Of a stretch of DNA of 64,000 bases, positions 1-8,527 are shown in pieces (the first letter of the stretch is position 1; every line of letters starts with the position of its first letter). Source of the stretch: Pseudomonas wadenswilerensis (GTDB lineage Bacteria > Pseudomonadota > Gammaproteobacteria > Pseudomonadales > Pseudomonadaceae); contig NZ_UIDD01000006.1 in the NCBI RefSeq assembly GCF_900497695.1, forward strand, positions 248,001-312,000. Direction: 5' to 3'. Below the pieces are notes generated by a model. That model did no database searches. It saw only the letters and a list, made by a program, of their open reading frames with translations, and was not told the DNA's origin. The position numbers and the translations under genes were made by a program.

Positions 1-1229
1 GAGGCGTCGGCGGCGTTGCGGGCGATTTCCTGGGTGGCGGCGCCCAGCTCGTTGATCGCTGCGGCCACGCTGTTGGTGCGCATGCTTTGTTCTTCGGAAC
101 CTGTGATCGAGGCGTTGGAGGCGCTCATCACACGCTCGGACAGGTCGTGAACCTGGCGAGTGGCCGAGGACACTTCGGCAATCGAGGCATGAATCCGCTC
201 GACGAACTGGTTGAAGGCACCGGCCAATTCACCGAACTCGTCCTTGTTCTCGACGACCAGGCGGCGGGTCAGGTCGCCTTCGCCCTGGGCGATGTCCTGC
301 ATGGCACGGCCCATGGTGGTCAGCGGACGCATCAGCACTGGAATCAGCAGGCTCAGCAGGCCGGCGATGGCAGCCACGGCGATCAACATGGCGATGATGG
401 CCGAGGTGCGGAACTGGCTCAGACCTGCGTAGGCTTTGTCACGGTCGATCGACAGGCCGATGTACCAGTCAGCCGTCGGCAGACCGCTGACCGGGGCGAA
501 GGAAATGATCCGGTCCTGTTTGTTCAGGGTCACCTCGTGGGTGCCCGGGGCGATATGCAGGTTGCTGCCCGGGTAGATGTCCTTGAGGTTCTTCATCACC
601 TGGTCTTTGTCCGGGCTGACGATCACCTGGCCGTTACGGTCGACCAGGAAGGCGTGGCCGATACCGCCGAAGTCCACGGCATTGATGATGTCGACCAGGG
701 TTGCCAGGCTCAGGTCGCCGCCGACCACGCCGAGCAGCTCGCCGTTGGCCTTGCTCTTCACCGGCATGCCAATGGTGACCACCAGGCCGCCGACCGCGGC
801 CATGTATGGCGGGGTCAGCATCGTCTGGTTGGCGGTCACGGCAGCGGTGTACCACGGACGCTGGCGCGGGTCGTAGCCGTCGGGCATCTTCGCGTCCGGA
901 CGCTGGGTGAACACGCCGTTGGACTGGCCGACATAGGTGAACTGGAAGTTGCTGGTGTACGAAGGCTGGTCGACCAGCCCCGGGAGGTCGGCGTTGGCGC
1001 CCTGGTGGGCGACGTCCTGGGCGAGGTTTTCCAGGACCAGGATGCGTCCGCTCATCCAGTTCTGCACACTGCTGGCGGCCAGCGCGCCGGCCTGCTTGAC
1101 CGACGAGTCGATGTTCTGTCGGATGGTGCTGCGTTGCAGATAATCGTTGTAAAGCGTGAACAGTGCAAATGCCAGAACCACGACGCCGCAGGCGCACAGC
1201 AGGATCTTGTGGCGAAATTTCAGGTTCAT
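1..1229 (-). CDS. Methyl-accepting chemotaxis protein, dCache type (PctA/McpG-like), 3' end outside window
   Basis: This is an inner-membrane chemoreceptor of which the first 409 residues are visible; the signalling tip and C-terminus lie beyond the left edge. A membrane segment at about residues 9-28 is followed by a periplasmic double-Cache domain carrying YDPRQRPWY and VVGGDLSL, the arrangement found in amino-acid or GABA-binding Pseudomonas receptors. A second membrane segment at about 275-297, a HAMP domain and the start of the coiled-coil signalling domain follow. The N-terminus resembles PctA/PctB/PctC and P. putida McpG. The ligand is inferred by family only, with GABA or amino acids the best guess. 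Confidence 0.9.
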   Translation of the reverse strand, partial: MNLKFRHKILLCACGVVVLAFALFTLYNDYLQRSTIRQNIDSSVKQAGALAASSVQNWMSGRILVLENLAQDVAHQGANADLPGLVDQPSYTSNFQFTYVGQSNGVFTQRPDAKMPDGYDPRQRPWYTAAVTANQTMLTPPYMAAVGGLVVTIGMPVKSKANGELLGVVGGDLSLATLVDIINAVDFGGIGHAFLVDRNGQVIVSPDKDQVMKNLKDIYPGSNLHIAPGTHEVTLNKQDRIISFAPVSGLPTADWYIGLSIDRDKAYAGLSQFRTSAIIAMLIAVAAIAGLLSLLIPVLMRPLTTMGRAMQDIAQGEGDLTRRLVVENKDEFGELAGAFNQFVERIHASIAEVSSATRQVHDLSERVMSASNASITGSEEQSMRTNSVAAAINELGAATQEIARNAADA

Positions 1230-1404
1230 GTTCCGAGACCTTGTGCCAGTAAAGAGGAGTGCCGAGCGGCGCTTTTGGCGTGTGCTCGTACCTATCCAGA
1301 CGGGTATCGGCCGCGAAACTGAAAAATTGATAGGAAGTTTTGCCGCAGGGGCTGACAGGATTTTCCTACGGCCTGCTCTGGCGTGCGTGTTGCAGCCCGG
1401 TGCG

Positions 1405-2289
1405 TTACTGCGCGCCCAGTAAACGCACCAGTTCCTGGGCGGCTTTTTGCAGCGGCTGGTGCTGGCGCCAGAACGCATGCACCGGCAGTTGCAGCTCGTT
1501 GCGGGTGTTGCTGAAATCCAGGCGCACCAGGCGTCCCGCGTCCAATAAAGGCGCCACGCGCGACAACGGGAAGTCGCCCCAGCCAAGGCCGGCTTCGACC
1601 ATCTCGATGGCCATGGCCAGGCTGTCGGTGCGCCAGTGCGCCTTGCCGATCAGGGCGCGGGTGTCGCTCAGCGGCAGGTCGCGGCTGGCTACCAGGATCT
1701 GCCTTACGTTGGCCAGGTCTTCAAGGTAGACGATTTGCCGTGGGCGTTGCTGCAGGGCCGGGTGCTGTGGGCCGATGCAGGCCACCAGCGATTCCATGCC
1801 GATGTTCTGAAAGCGCTGCCGGGCGTCCACCGCCAGCCCGGCAAAGGCCAGGCACAGGCTGACGCGGCCGTCGTGCAGCAGTTGCAGGGCATCTTCCTGC
1901 GGGGTCGTCAGCACCTCGACATCCAACAGTGGATGACGCTCGCTGATGGTTCTGATCGCTGCCAGCAGGCGCGTGTGGTCGATGTCCGGTACCACGCTGA
2001 TGCTCAGGGTGCTTTCCAGCCCCTGGGACAACTCCAGTGCATGCACCTGCAACTGCCCGAGCTGATTGGCGATCATCCGTGCGTGGGGTTCCAGGGCTTG
2101 GGCCATAGCGGTGGGGCGGGTTTCCCGGTGGGTGCGTTCGAACAGGGTGAAGCCCAGCTCCGCTTCGAGGTTGCCGATCGCCATGCTCACTGCCGAAGGC
2201 ACTCGGCCCAAAGCCCGGGCGGCGGCGGAAAACGAACCGCGGTCGAGCACGGCGAGAAATAGTTCGATGTTGTCGCTGGAAAAGTTCAT
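1405..2289 (-). CDS. LysR-family transcriptional regulator
   Basis: This 294-residue protein has the usual LysR length. The N-terminal winged helix-turn-helix (residues 1-60, with SFSAAARALGRVPSAVSMAI) is followed by a substrate-binding domain at about 90-290. It starts with ATG just upstream of the divergent PACE-type efflux gene at 2412, about 120 bp away. LysR regulators often control such a divergent neighbour, so it may regulate that pump; this is inference from position. The effector is unknown. Confidence 0.92.
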   Translation of the reverse strand: MNFSSDNIELFLAVLDRGSFSAAARALGRVPSAVSMAIGNLEAELGFTLFERTHRETRPTAMAQALEPHARMIANQLGQLQVHALELSQGLESTLSISVVPDIDHTRLLAAIRTISERHPLLDVEVLTTPQEDALQLLHDGRVSLCLAFAGLAVDARQRFQNIGMESLVACIGPQHPALQQRPRQIVYLEDLANVRQILVASRDLPLSDTRALIGKAHWRTDSLAMAIEMVEAGLGWGDFPLSRVAPLLDAGRLVRLDFSNTRNELQLPVHAFWRQHQPLQKAAQELVRLLGAQ

Positions 2290-2411
2290 GGCAATCTCCT
2301 ATCAGCCAATCTGATAACTGCTGACTTTGGCTGTCAAGAAGATTGACGCATGCTTGCCCGCCTCAGCTGCCCCAAGGGGCGGCGTTTTTATGCAAAGCCG
2401 AGGTTAGCAAC

Positions 2412-2858
2412 GTGCAAGGTGTCAAACGCAAACTGGTCTATGTGACCGCCTATGAACTGATCGGCCTGTGCATGTCGACCCTGGGCCTGGCCTACCTGGC
2501 CGACAGCGCGCCGAGCAATACCGGGCCGCTGGCGGTAATGATCACTACCATCGCCATGGCCTGGAACTTCATCTACAACACCCTGTTCGAGTACTGGGAA
2601 AGCCGTCAGGCCAAGCGCGGTCGAAGTGTTGCCCGGCGGCTGGCGCATGCGATCGGCTTTCAGCTGACCCTGGTGGTGTACTTGATTCCGCTGATTGCCT
2701 GGTGGCTGGACATGAGCCTGCTTGAGGCCTTTGTCGTCGACCTGGCCTTTATCATTCTCATCCCGTGCTACACCTTCATCTACAACTGGCTGTTCGACCG
2801 GATCTTCGGCTTGCCGACCTCGGCCCAGGCCCAGCCGGACAATCGCGTCACCGCATAA
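2412..2858 (+). CDS. PACE-family (AceI-like) multidrug/biocide efflux transporter
   Basis: This is a small inner-membrane protein of 148 residues with four predicted helices in two tandem halves, the layout of the proteobacterial antimicrobial compound efflux family. The first half keeps the acidic residue of the conserved first helix (KLVYVTAYELIG) and the WNFIYNTLFEYWE motif. The second half reads AHAIGFQLTL, where AceI has Glu, and then TFIYNWLFDRIF. A GTG start is chosen because GAGGT lies about 8 bp upstream; a TTG further upstream would add 23 residues unlike the family. It is divergent from the LysR gene. The substrate is unknown; chlorhexidine-type biocides are typical of the family. 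Confidence 0.85.
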   Translation: MQGVKRKLVYVTAYELIGLCMSTLGLAYLADSAPSNTGPLAVMITTIAMAWNFIYNTLFEYWESRQAKRGRSVARRLAHAIGFQLTLVVYLIPLIAWWLDMSLLEAFVVDLAFIILIPCYTFIYNWLFDRIFGLPTSAQAQPDNRVTA

Positions 2859-2867
2859 ACCGCGCCT

Positions 2868-3914
2868 TTATTGGGCGGGCAGGGTGATCACCTGGGCGGC
2901 GGGCTGTGGCTCGCGCTCGGGGCCTTCGGCGGCCAGCAGGCTGTCTTCTATCTCCCCCGACAGGTAGTAGACCCCGGCCATGGCGCCGGTCTTGCGGTTC
3001 TCCATCAGTTCGCGCCATTCCTCGTTCAGTGCCACGTTGAGGATCACTCGCAGCTGCTCGATCATCGCCGGTTGTTCACGGTTGTGGGTCATGACGCCGA
3101 TACCGGTTGCCGCCAGGGAAATCACCGTGCCCGCCGCGCGACCGACGGCCGCCGCCACTGCGCTGGCAATGCCCCGTGGCGCCAGGGTGGCGCCGAGCTT
3201 TTCACTGGCTTGCCGGGCGACCGATGACAAGCCGATGTCCGAGCGCTGGGTGCCGGCGCGCACGGCACTGTGCATGCGTTTGATCAGCGCCGTATAAGCG
3301 GGTTGCTGCTCCAGCGGTTTGCTGTACAGCAGTTGATGAAGCGAAGCGTTGTTATTGGCCGGTGGCCCGAGGCCGATGGCCTGGATCCGCGTCAGGTGCA
3401 GGTTGAACTGCTCGGGTGGCGCGCGGTAGCGCTGGGCAATCTGCTGCAACTGCTGGCCAAGCAGCTGGATATACAGCTCCATGGCCCGGTCGCGAATGGC
3501 TTCGGGGTCGATTTCCTTGGCCACCGGGTCCAGCACCCGCTCGTGGTACTGCTGCTGCAGGTACAGGGCCAGGCGTTTTTCCGGCGGATCCTTGCCGTCG
3601 CCGCTGTTCATCTTGTACCAGGCCACTTTCATGGTCAGCCATTGCTGGGTCCAATAACCGGTGAACCAGGGGATGAAGTCGCTTTCGGTGTACTGCTGCA
3701 CACGCTCCTTCCACACCCGCATGGAGCGCCGGGCATAGTCGTTGACCGAACTGGTAGTGGCCAGCGACGCGTCGATGATGTCCCGGTCGATCTGTTGCCA
3801 GGTCGCGGCGCTGACCGGGATGGGCGGCAGTTCCGGGGCCTTTTGCCGTGAGCCGCAGCCGCCCAGCGCCAGTAAAAAGGCGAGCAACAGGGCGATGAGC
3901 GGGGAACGCGGCAT
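2868..3914 (-). CDS. Putative lipoprotein of unknown function
   Basis: This 348-residue protein begins with a lipoprotein signal peptide whose lipobox LGGC places the acylated cysteine near residue 20, so it should be membrane-anchored in the periplasm. The body is mostly helical and soluble, with a hydrophobic, Ala/Gly-rich stretch at about residues 245-275 (IASAVAAAVGRAAGTVISLA). ATG at 3914 is preferred to the TTG one codon upstream. It converges on the PACE transporter gene with only about 9 bp between the stops. I do not recognise a domain with a known function. Confidence 0.8.
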   Translation of the reverse strand: MPRSPLIALLLAFLLALGGCGSRQKAPELPPIPVSAATWQQIDRDIIDASLATTSSVNDYARRSMRVWKERVQQYTESDFIPWFTGYWTQQWLTMKVAWYKMNSGDGKDPPEKRLALYLQQQYHERVLDPVAKEIDPEAIRDRAMELYIQLLGQQLQQIAQRYRAPPEQFNLHLTRIQAIGLGPPANNNASLHQLLYSKPLEQQPAYTALIKRMHSAVRAGTQRSDIGLSSVARQASEKLGATLAPRGIASAVAAAVGRAAGTVISLAATGIGVMTHNREQPAMIEQLRVILNVALNEEWRELMENRKTGAMAGVYYLSGEIEDSLLAAEGPEREPQPAAQVITLPAQ

Positions 3915-3979
3915 CAACTCGCAGCCCCCTTGTGGTTTGGGAAAGGTCGAACGCGGTGGTTACTTGAGTATAGGTGCCG

Positions 3980-4357
3980 TCACTCGGGCTGCTGTTCGGC
4001 CTCGGCCTGATCCAGCGCCTCGACGATCTCTGCCCAGATTTCCCGGCAGAAAAACCACACCCAGGTGGCGTTCAGCACGCGGTCAATATGGCGCCGCCAC
4101 CAGCTGTCGCGGCGGGCTTGCAGGGATTGCTCGATCTCCTCGTGCAGCCAGGTTTCGTCGAAGCCGGTCCAGATCGGCGGTACTGGCGTCATGATGTTGC
4201 TGTAGCAGGCGGGGGCGACTTCGCTGTAGAAGATTTCTTTCAGCAGCTCGCGGTCAAAGCCAACGAGGTGGCGGGCGATCCAGAGGTATTCGATGTGGGT
4301 GTCGACGAACGCATCGGACATCGCCACTTGCACCTGGCGGCGCTGCTGCGGCGTCAT
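3980..4357 (-). CDS. Small cytoplasmic protein, probable DUF7079 family
   Basis: This 125-residue soluble protein has no signal peptide. The pattern IEYLWIARHLV ... EIFYSEVAPACYSN ... WTGFDETWLHEEI fits my recollection of the DUF7079 family of small proteins of unknown function. Its ATG overlaps the stop of the upstream acetyltransferase gene by four bases (ATGA), so the two are probably translationally coupled. The family name is moderately certain; no function is proposed. Confidence 0.75.
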   Translation of the reverse strand: MTPQQRRQVQVAMSDAFVDTHIEYLWIARHLVGFDRELLKEIFYSEVAPACYSNIMTPVPPIWTGFDETWLHEEIEQSLQARRDSWWRRHIDRVLNATWVWFFCREIWAEIVEALDQAEAEQQPE

Positions 4358-4806
4358 TTGAGGCGCAGGTGCAGCAGCGGGTAGGGGTTGCCCTGGCCAT
4401 CGCGGGCCGAGCGGCCTACTTGTTCGAAGCCTTGCTTGAGATAAAAGCCGACGGCCTGGGGATTTTGCTCGTTGACGTCGACTTCGCGCACGGCCAGTTC
4501 GCTGATTACTTGCCTGAGCAAGGCCTTGCCCACGCCCTGGCCGCGCGATTGAGGATCGACGAAAAGCATTTCCAGCTTGCCTTTGCTGACCCCGGCAAAG
4601 CCGCGGATCTGGCCCTGGTTGTCGTGCCAGGCACGCAGCTCGACAGCGGGCAGGTAGTCGTTGAGGATCAGCGGGCGCAGCTGGTCGACGTAGCCTTCGG
4701 GCAGAAAGTCATGGGTGGCGCGTACCGAGGCTTCCCAGACGGCAGTCAGGGTCGGGTACTGGTCGGGGTCTACCGGGGTGATCCTTTCGTTCATCAGCAT
4801 GCTCAT
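4354..4806 (-). CDS. GNAT-family N-acetyltransferase
   Basis: This single-domain GNAT enzyme of 150 residues probably transfers an acetyl group from acetyl-CoA to an amine. The acetyl-CoA loop is RGQGVGKALL (about residues 88-97), followed by the typical NEQNPQAVGFYLKQGFE segment in which Tyr is the usual general acid. The overall pattern resembles the YjaB type. It is the first gene of a two-gene unit with the DUF7079-like gene, which it overlaps by four bases. The substrate is unknown. Confidence 0.88.
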   Translation of the reverse strand: MSMLMNERITPVDPDQYPTLTAVWEASVRATHDFLPEGYVDQLRPLILNDYLPAVELRAWHDNQGQIRGFAGVSKGKLEMLFVDPQSRGQGVGKALLRQVISELAVREVDVNEQNPQAVGFYLKQGFEQVGRSARDGQGNPYPLLHLRLK

Positions 4807-4810
4807 CTAT

Positions 4811-4885
4811 GTGTAGGAGCGGGCTTGACCCGCGATAACGTCCTGTCTGCCACATCGTATCGCGGGGCAAGGCCCGCTCCTACAC
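4811..4885. repeat. Inverted REP pair (GGAGCGGGCTTG type)
   Basis: Two copies of a Pseudomonas REP core face each other: GTAGGAGCGGGCTTGACCCGCGAT on the left and its near-complement ending CCCGCTCCTACAC on the right, about 20 bp apart. The pair lies just upstream of the GNAT start and downstream of the GntR gene, so it separates two transcription units. Confidence 0.85.
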
Positions 4886-4911
4886 CAGACCGCTGTTCCC
4901 GGTGAAAATCC

Positions 4912-5598
4912 TCAATCATCCAGGTTGAGCTTGGCCTCGATATGGTCCAGATGCTCATGCATCAACGCCAACGCGGCCTCGCCATTGCCGTCCTCCAGCG
5001 CATCGATAATCGCCGCGTGTTCCTGCCAGGCACAATGGCTGCACGGCCGTGCTTCGTACTGGGCAATGATCAGCGAGGTTTGCGGTACCAGGCCGTTGAG
5101 AAAACGCGCTAACGGCACGTTGTCGGCCATTTCCGCAAGTTTCAGGTGAAACTCGCCACCCAGGCGAATCGCCGTGCAGCGCTGACCTTGCTCATGGTGC
5201 TGACGCTCGCGGGCCACCAGCTCGCGCAGTTGGCGGATCTTCGCCGGTCGTGAACGTTTGGCCGCCAGGCTGATCAGGGTGGTTTCGGCCAGGCGCCGGG
5301 CGCTGAGGATCTGCCGCGCATGCTGTGGGTCGGGTGCGGCCAGGCGCGCGGTGTGGCTTGGGCGCTGGACGATCACCTGTTGATCCGACAGGCGCCCGAG
5401 CACCCGGCGGATTACCGTGCGGCTGACCCCGAAGGCATCGCCAAGCGCTTGTTCGGTCAAGGCGCTGCCAGGGGCCAGGCGCTGTTCGAGGATGGCATCG
5501 AACAGGCGCGGGTAGATCTGCTCGGCCGACAATCGGCGCTCACCCTGGGCGAGCAGCGAGGGCAGGGCGGTGTCATGGGCGTGGGCGCTGGCGTTCAT
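4912..5598 (-). CDS. GntR-family transcriptional regulator (FCD subfamily)
   Basis: This 228-residue regulator has an N-terminal GntR winged helix-turn-helix at about residues 25-90 (LTEQALGDAFGVSRTVIRRVLGRL). A C-terminal all-helical FCD ligand-binding domain at about 95-220 carries the metal/ligand histidines expected in this family (GGEFHLKLAEMA and ALMHEHLDHIEAKL). It lies 16 bp downstream of a second GntR gene in the same direction, so both may be in one transcript with the symporter. The ligand is unknown. Confidence 0.9.
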   Translation of the reverse strand: MNASAHAHDTALPSLLAQGERRLSAEQIYPRLFDAILEQRLAPGSALTEQALGDAFGVSRTVIRRVLGRLSDQQVIVQRPSHTARLAAPDPQHARQILSARRLAETTLISLAAKRSRPAKIRQLRELVARERQHHEQGQRCTAIRLGGEFHLKLAEMADNVPLARFLNGLVPQTSLIIAQYEARPCSHCAWQEHAAIIDALEDGNGEAALALMHEHLDHIEAKLNLDD

Positions 5599-5614
5599 GG
5601 TCGCACTCCTGGGG

Positions 5615-6319
5615 TCAGTTGCCCGGATGATCGTCCGGGATGTTCAGTTCGATACCCATGCGCCGGCCTTCCTGGAGGATATGGTGGCGCATCTGCGCGC
5701 TGGCCTGGGCGCTGTTCTTGTTGCGGATGGCGCGCACCACCGCTTCGTTTTCCTCAAGTCTTGCCGCCAGATGCTCGGGCGAGTTGCGCAGCACTGCGGC
5801 GCTTTGCTTGAGGGCATTGCTGGTCTGTTGCACCACACTCTGGAAGATCGGGTTGGCGGTCAGGGTGAACAGCTCTTCGTGGAAGGCGATGTAGGCGTTG
5901 ACCCCGGCTTCGCTGTCTTCGGCCTCAAGCGCTTCGCGCATGTCCATAAGGGTCAGGCGCAGCTGGCCGATTTCCTTGCTGCTGATCGACTGTGCCACCA
6001 GGCCGACGATGAAGGGTTCGAGGGTGTAGCGCAGTTGCAGCACGTCTTCCAGGCTGGCCTCGGCGACACCGCTCTGGGGCATGGCGGTTTCTGCCGCATC
6101 GGCGTCCAGCACCTGCACGCCCTTGCCTGGCATCGAACGCACCAGGCCGAGGGTCTCCAGCACGGTCACCGCTTCACGCAGGCTCGGTCGGCTGATGCCC
6201 AGTTGTTCGGCCAGTTCACGCTGGCCCGGAAGCATGTCACCGGAACGCCACTGGCCGCGGGCCAGGGCCTGGCGGAGTTTTTCCACCACTGAGTTCACTA
6301 CTGTCGATGAAGTAATCAT
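5615..6319 (-). CDS. FadR/GntR-family transcriptional regulator
   Basis: This 234-residue protein has the DNA-binding domain at residues 8-75 (LAEQLGISRPSLREAVTVLETLGLV). The C-terminal FCD-type domain (about 90-225) has the usual histidine pattern (AFHEELFTLTANPI ... QMRHHIL). A good ribosome site (GGAGTGA) precedes the ATG. It lies 69 bp downstream of the DAACS symporter gene in the same direction. Two GGT-N3-ACC palindromes upstream of the symporter are of the type bound by this subfamily (LldR and PdhR are examples), so it probably regulates that transporter in response to an organic acid. Confidence 0.9.
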   Translation of the reverse strand: MITSSTVVNSVVEKLRQALARGQWRSGDMLPGQRELAEQLGISRPSLREAVTVLETLGLVRSMPGKGVQVLDADAAETAMPQSGVAEASLEDVLQLRYTLEPFIVGLVAQSISSKEIGQLRLTLMDMREALEAEDSEAGVNAYIAFHEELFTLTANPIFQSVVQQTSNALKQSAAVLRNSPEHLAARLEENEAVVRAIRNKNSAQASAQMRHHILQEGRRMGIELNIPDDHPGN

Positions 6320-6388
6320 TGTTCACTCCATGAGAACACTTGCATGGTTTGCTCCTGTGGCCGGCAGTGGGGCTGCCGGCCCTATTGC

Positions 6389-7699
6389 TCAGAACTCTTG
6401 TTGATGGGCATTCGGGGTCTTGCGCTGGGCAAAGCCGAAGCCCTGTTTACCCGACAGCACATTGTTGGCCCGCTCCATGTCGATATCGCCTTCCCAGCGG
6501 CCGATGGCGACGGTGGCCACGCAGTTGCCGATCAGGTTGGTCAGCGCCCGGCCGATGCCCATGAACCAGTCCACCGCCAGCACCAGCACCAGGCCGACCA
6601 CCGGGATCGCCGGGATGGCAGTCAGGGTCGCGGCCAGGATTACCAGGGCGGAGCCGGGGATGCCGTGGGCGCCCTTGGAGGTGATCAGCGACACCAGCAG
6701 AATGGTCAGCAGGTCGGTCATGGCCAGCGGTGTGCCGGTGGCGTTGGCGATGAACACGATCGCCAGGGTCAGGTAGATCGAGAAACCGTCGAGGTTGAAC
6801 GAGTAACCGGTAGGAATCACCAGGCCTACCGTCGAGCTGCCGATGCCCAGGTGCTCGAGCTTGCGCATGATCTGCGGCAGCACGGCGTCGGAAGAAGCGG
6901 TGCCGAGGACGATGGTCAGCTCTTCGCGCAGGTACTTGATGAACGGCAGGATCTTCAGCCCCGACAGGCGCATCACGGTGCCCAGGATCAGCAGCACGAA
7001 GCCGGTGCAGGTCAGGTAGAACAAGGCGACCAGGCCGCCCAGGTGCTGCAGCGATTCCAGGCCATATTTGCTGGTGGTGAAGGCAATGGCGCCGAATACG
7101 CCGATGGGTGCCAGGCGCACGATCATGCCCATGATGCGAAAGATGATATGGCTCAGTTCGTTGATCAGCCGCGAGATGCCCGAGGCCGCTTCACCCACCA
7201 GGTTCAGGGCGCTGCCGAACAGTACCGAAAACAGCAAGACCTGGAGGATGTTGTTGTCGGCAAAGGCACCGACCACCGAGGTCGGAATCAGGTCCATGAG
7301 GAACGCGGCAGTGCCGTGGATGTGCTGGCCGCGTTCGGCCAGGTTGCTGGCTTCGCTGCTGGCCAGTTGGTCCAGGTGAATGTTGGCGCCGCTGCCGATG
7401 CCGGAGGTAAAGGCGAATACCAGGCCGATCACCAGGGCGATGGTGGTCAGGATTTCGAAGTAGATCACCGATTTCAGGCCGATGCGCCCGACCTTTTTCA
7501 GGTCGCCGGCACCGGAGATGCCGCTGACCACCACGCAGAACACGATCAGCCCGATCAACATCTTGATCAGCTTGATGAAGCCGTCACCGAGGGGTTTGAG
7601 TTGCAGGGAAACTTCAGGAAAGCTCAGGCCGCAGGCTATGCCTAGCACAAGGCCCAACACCACTTGGAGGAAGATCGAACGCGAGCACCATTTGAGCAT
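6389..7699 (-). CDS. DAACS-family dicarboxylate/amino-acid:cation symporter (DctA/GltP-like)
   Basis: This is an inner-membrane secondary transporter of 436 residues that imports C4-dicarboxylates or acidic amino acids with H+ or Na+. Eight membrane helices and two re-entrant loops are expected. The conserved serine-rich loop is present as GTASSDAVLP, followed by IPTGYSFNLDGFSIY and SKGAHGIPGSA. The last motif differs from the usual SKG-AGV-GSG of DctA, so the substrate may differ. I start at ATG 7699, where residues MLKWCSRSIF begin the first helix; an in-frame GTG 39 bp upstream lacks a ribosome site. Two GntR genes follow in the same direction. Confidence 0.88.
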   Translation of the reverse strand: MLKWCSRSIFLQVVLGLVLGIACGLSFPEVSLQLKPLGDGFIKLIKMLIGLIVFCVVVSGISGAGDLKKVGRIGLKSVIYFEILTTIALVIGLVFAFTSGIGSGANIHLDQLASSEASNLAERGQHIHGTAAFLMDLIPTSVVGAFADNNILQVLLFSVLFGSALNLVGEAASGISRLINELSHIIFRIMGMIVRLAPIGVFGAIAFTTSKYGLESLQHLGGLVALFYLTCTGFVLLILGTVMRLSGLKILPFIKYLREELTIVLGTASSDAVLPQIMRKLEHLGIGSSTVGLVIPTGYSFNLDGFSIYLTLAIVFIANATGTPLAMTDLLTILLVSLITSKGAHGIPGSALVILAATLTAIPAIPVVGLVLVLAVDWFMGIGRALTNLIGNCVATVAIGRWEGDIDMERANNVLSGKQGFGFAQRKTPNAHQQEF

Positions 7700-7770
7700 G
7701 GGAGGGATCTCTGGTCGGTGTCCCTGCTTCGATGCCACGAGGGGCGAAAGAGCGGAGGACTTAATTATTG

Positions 7771-7877
7771 TGGTCTTACCGGTATGTCCAGTGCGGGGTC
7801 AGTGTAGGCGCGAATTTTTCAGCTTTGCAAGGGGTTTTCGGTCGAAAGGGCAAGAATTGGCTTTACCGGTCTGACCA
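7771..7877. promoter_or_regulatory. Two candidate GntR-family operators upstream of the DAACS symporter
   Basis: TGGTCTTACCGG at 7771-7782 (+) and TGGTCAGACCGG at 7866-7877 (read on the minus strand) are near-identical 12-mers in opposite orientation. Each contains a GGT-N3-ACC palindrome. They lie about 70 and 170 bp upstream of the symporter start. FadR-type regulators bind sites of this form, and such a gene lies downstream in the same unit. Function is inferred. Confidence 0.45.
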
Positions 7878-7900
7878 GTTGAGGTGCAATGCGCGGGCAG

Positions 7901-7933
7901 AAAAAAGCGGCAGGTTCAGCCTGCCGCTTTTTC
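7901..7933. terminator. Bidirectional intrinsic terminator
   Basis: The perfect stem GCGGCAGG-ttca-GCCTGCCGC is flanked by A-tract and T-tract, so it can stop transcripts in both directions. On the minus strand it follows the XRE regulator gene by about 13 bp. Confidence 0.85.
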
Positions 7934-7946
7934 CGTGTTGCCGGGA

Positions 7947-8261
7947 CTAAGGCTTGGACAAGGCCAGGTCTACCGCCGCAATCAGCTTGCCCAGGTCCTG
8001 GCGTGGGGCCTTGTGAATGACACCAAAGAGGTAGGCACGTTGCTCGTCTTCGTCGTCCTGCTCGGCGAAGAAGGCTTTGAGTTTGATGCCCAGTACCTCG
8101 GCAAAGGTCAGCAGGGCTTCCACGCTGGGAGTGTAGGTGCCGGTTTCGAAGCGACTGATGGTCTTGGGGTCAAAACCGGTTTTCTCGCCAAGTTCAGCCT
8201 GAGTGAGCCCGGCTACCTTGCGGTAGCGTCTGATGGCCGAACCCAAACTTGAAATTGTCAT
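7947..8261 (-). CDS. XRE-family helix-turn-helix regulator
   Basis: This small DNA-binding protein of 104 residues has a Cro/C1-type helix-turn-helix at about residues 8-62 (GLTQAELGEKTGFDPKTISRFE). A short helical acidic tail (AEQDDEDEQRAYL) follows. There is no recognisable toxin partner next to it, so a toxin-antitoxin role is not supported. It ends in a strong terminator and is monocistronic. Confidence 0.88.
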   Translation of the reverse strand: MTISSLGSAIRRYRKVAGLTQAELGEKTGFDPKTISRFETGTYTPSVEALLTFAEVLGIKLKAFFAEQDDEDEQRAYLFGVIHKAPRQDLGKLIAAVDLALSKP

Positions 8262-8527
8262 CGCTTAATTCCCATTTAGAATCAAGAACTTAACGATATC
8301 TATCCGCAAGAGACAACGCCACAATTCATCACCTTTGTTTGCATAATGTGATGTAATTCGTAGAATTGATCGTTTGGACAGGTCAAAAGCCATCGAGTTT
8401 CAACCGGGGTGAGCCAGCTGAGACTCTTCAGCAAAGCACCCCTGCAGAAGGCTGATCTCGGTGTCGGACGAATGGTTTGTGCGCTGCACAGGACAACCTG
8501 GCAGACCACTGCAAATGGAGTTTTATC

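Noticed and set aside
87-1322. A 411-codon plus-strand open frame over the left-edge chemoreceptor
   Set aside because: It is antisense to a clear dCache chemoreceptor, and its protein is biased and featureless.
7947-8261. XRE gene as an antitoxin
   Set aside because: No short toxin-like gene is adjacent on either strand; the neighbours are a symporter and aer, and the gene has its own terminator.
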